DNA of 5,431 bases, taken from NCBI GenBank assembly GCA_030597775.1, contig JAUVRF010000151.1, positions 1 to 5,431 of the forward strand. The letters are read 5' to 3'. Numbering within the stretch: position 1 is the first letter of the stretch; each line of letters begins with the position of its first letter. The stretch is from Methanobacteriota archaeon. GTDB lineage: Archaea > Thermoplasmatota > DTKX01 > GCA-020343715. Below, piece after piece: positions 5,248 through 5,431 of this stretch. The position numbers and the translations under genes are program-made. Below the pieces are notes generated by a model. It was not told the DNA's origin and ran no database searches. It worked only from the letters and a program-made list of their open reading frames with translations.

Positions 5248-5431
5248 CTACATGTCGCGGCGCCTGTAGAAGACCGCCACCGCGCATACGGCGATCAGGG
5301 CGGCCATCGCGAAGTACGCGGAGGGGCCTGGAAGGGCGTCCCACCAACTGTCGCCCTCGATCTCCCAGTTGGGATCGATGGAGATGGTGTAGTCCACCGG
5401 ACCCTCGGTCTCGGTGCCCATCGGCCAGTCC
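5248..5431 (-). CDS. C-terminal end of a membrane-anchored surface protein (partial)
   Basis: An open - strand frame enters from the right edge and stops at TAG (5250-5248), giving 60 complete codons. The visible part has an acidic, Trp/Pro/Gly-rich segment (with SIDPNWEIEGDSWWDALPG at about 17-35), then a hydrophobic helix (about 38-54, YFAMAALIAVCAVAVFY), then the tail RRRDM. This is the pattern of an archaeal extracytoplasmic protein held by a C-terminal transmembrane helix with a short basic cytoplasmic tail, as in the beta-helix protein at 2908-4386. The start and main domain lie outside the window, so no family is assigned. The frame has codon composition like its neighbours and uses no alternative stop. 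Confidence 0.7.
   Translation of the reverse strand, partial: DWPMGTETEGPVDYTISIDPNWEIEGDSWWDALPGPSAYFAMAALIAVCAVAVFYRRRDM

Noticed and set aside
1..5431. CRISPR arrays, insertion sequences, integrases, toxin-antitoxin or phage genes
   Set aside because: I found no regularly spaced direct repeats, terminal inverted repeats, transposase motifs or target duplications. The tRNA gene shows no partial copy in the window that would mark an integrated element.

Overview
This 5.4 kb, GC-rich window looks like chromosomal DNA of an archaeon, most likely euryarchaeal in the broad sense and plausibly Thermoplasmatota. The lineage call is inference. The support is a multi-OB-fold replication protein A with an internal zinc finger, directly followed by an archaea-specific RPA-associated protein; an AT-rich TATA/BRE element in front of an apparently leaderless gene; archaeal-type Shine-Dalgarno sites; and two surface proteins held by a C-terminal transmembrane helix. 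The tRNA gene encodes its own CCA end.

Left part (1-2395, + strand): a short upstream region with two C8 tracts around a TATA-like element, then a two-gene operon. RPA (441 aa, three OB folds, CX2CX8CX2H zinc finger) is followed with no gap (TGA directly followed by a GTG start) by the RPA-associated protein (321 aa: OB fold, helical linker, disordered acidic/proline linker, C-terminal winged helix). Together they should form the single-stranded-DNA-binding complex used in replication, repair and recombination.

Middle (2402-4386): a methylmalonyl-CoA epimerase gene on the - strand, convergent with the RPA operon (6 bases between stop codons). It is divergent from a + strand gene for a secreted, C-terminally anchored right-handed beta-helix protein with a transthyretin-like domain. 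A good TATA box places transcription of the latter at or next to its start codon.

Right part (4402-5431, - strand): a flavodoxin-like iron-sulfur flavoprotein (Isf-type cysteine motif CX2CX2CX6C), convergent with the beta-helix gene (15 bases apart); tRNA-Val(UAC) with its own TATA-like promoter; a short non-coding region holding a strong GC hairpin; and the last 60 codons of another membrane-anchored surface protein that runs off the right edge.

I saw no mobile element, CRISPR array, integrase or obviously foreign segment, and no gene-free stretch over 300 bases. The content is mostly core genes plus envelope proteins. I found no convincing evidence for a new multi-gene system. The less ordinary items are the four-cysteine flavoprotein, the cysteine-containing surface beta-helix, the winged helix of the RPA partner, and the C8/TATA/C8 arrangement before RPA.
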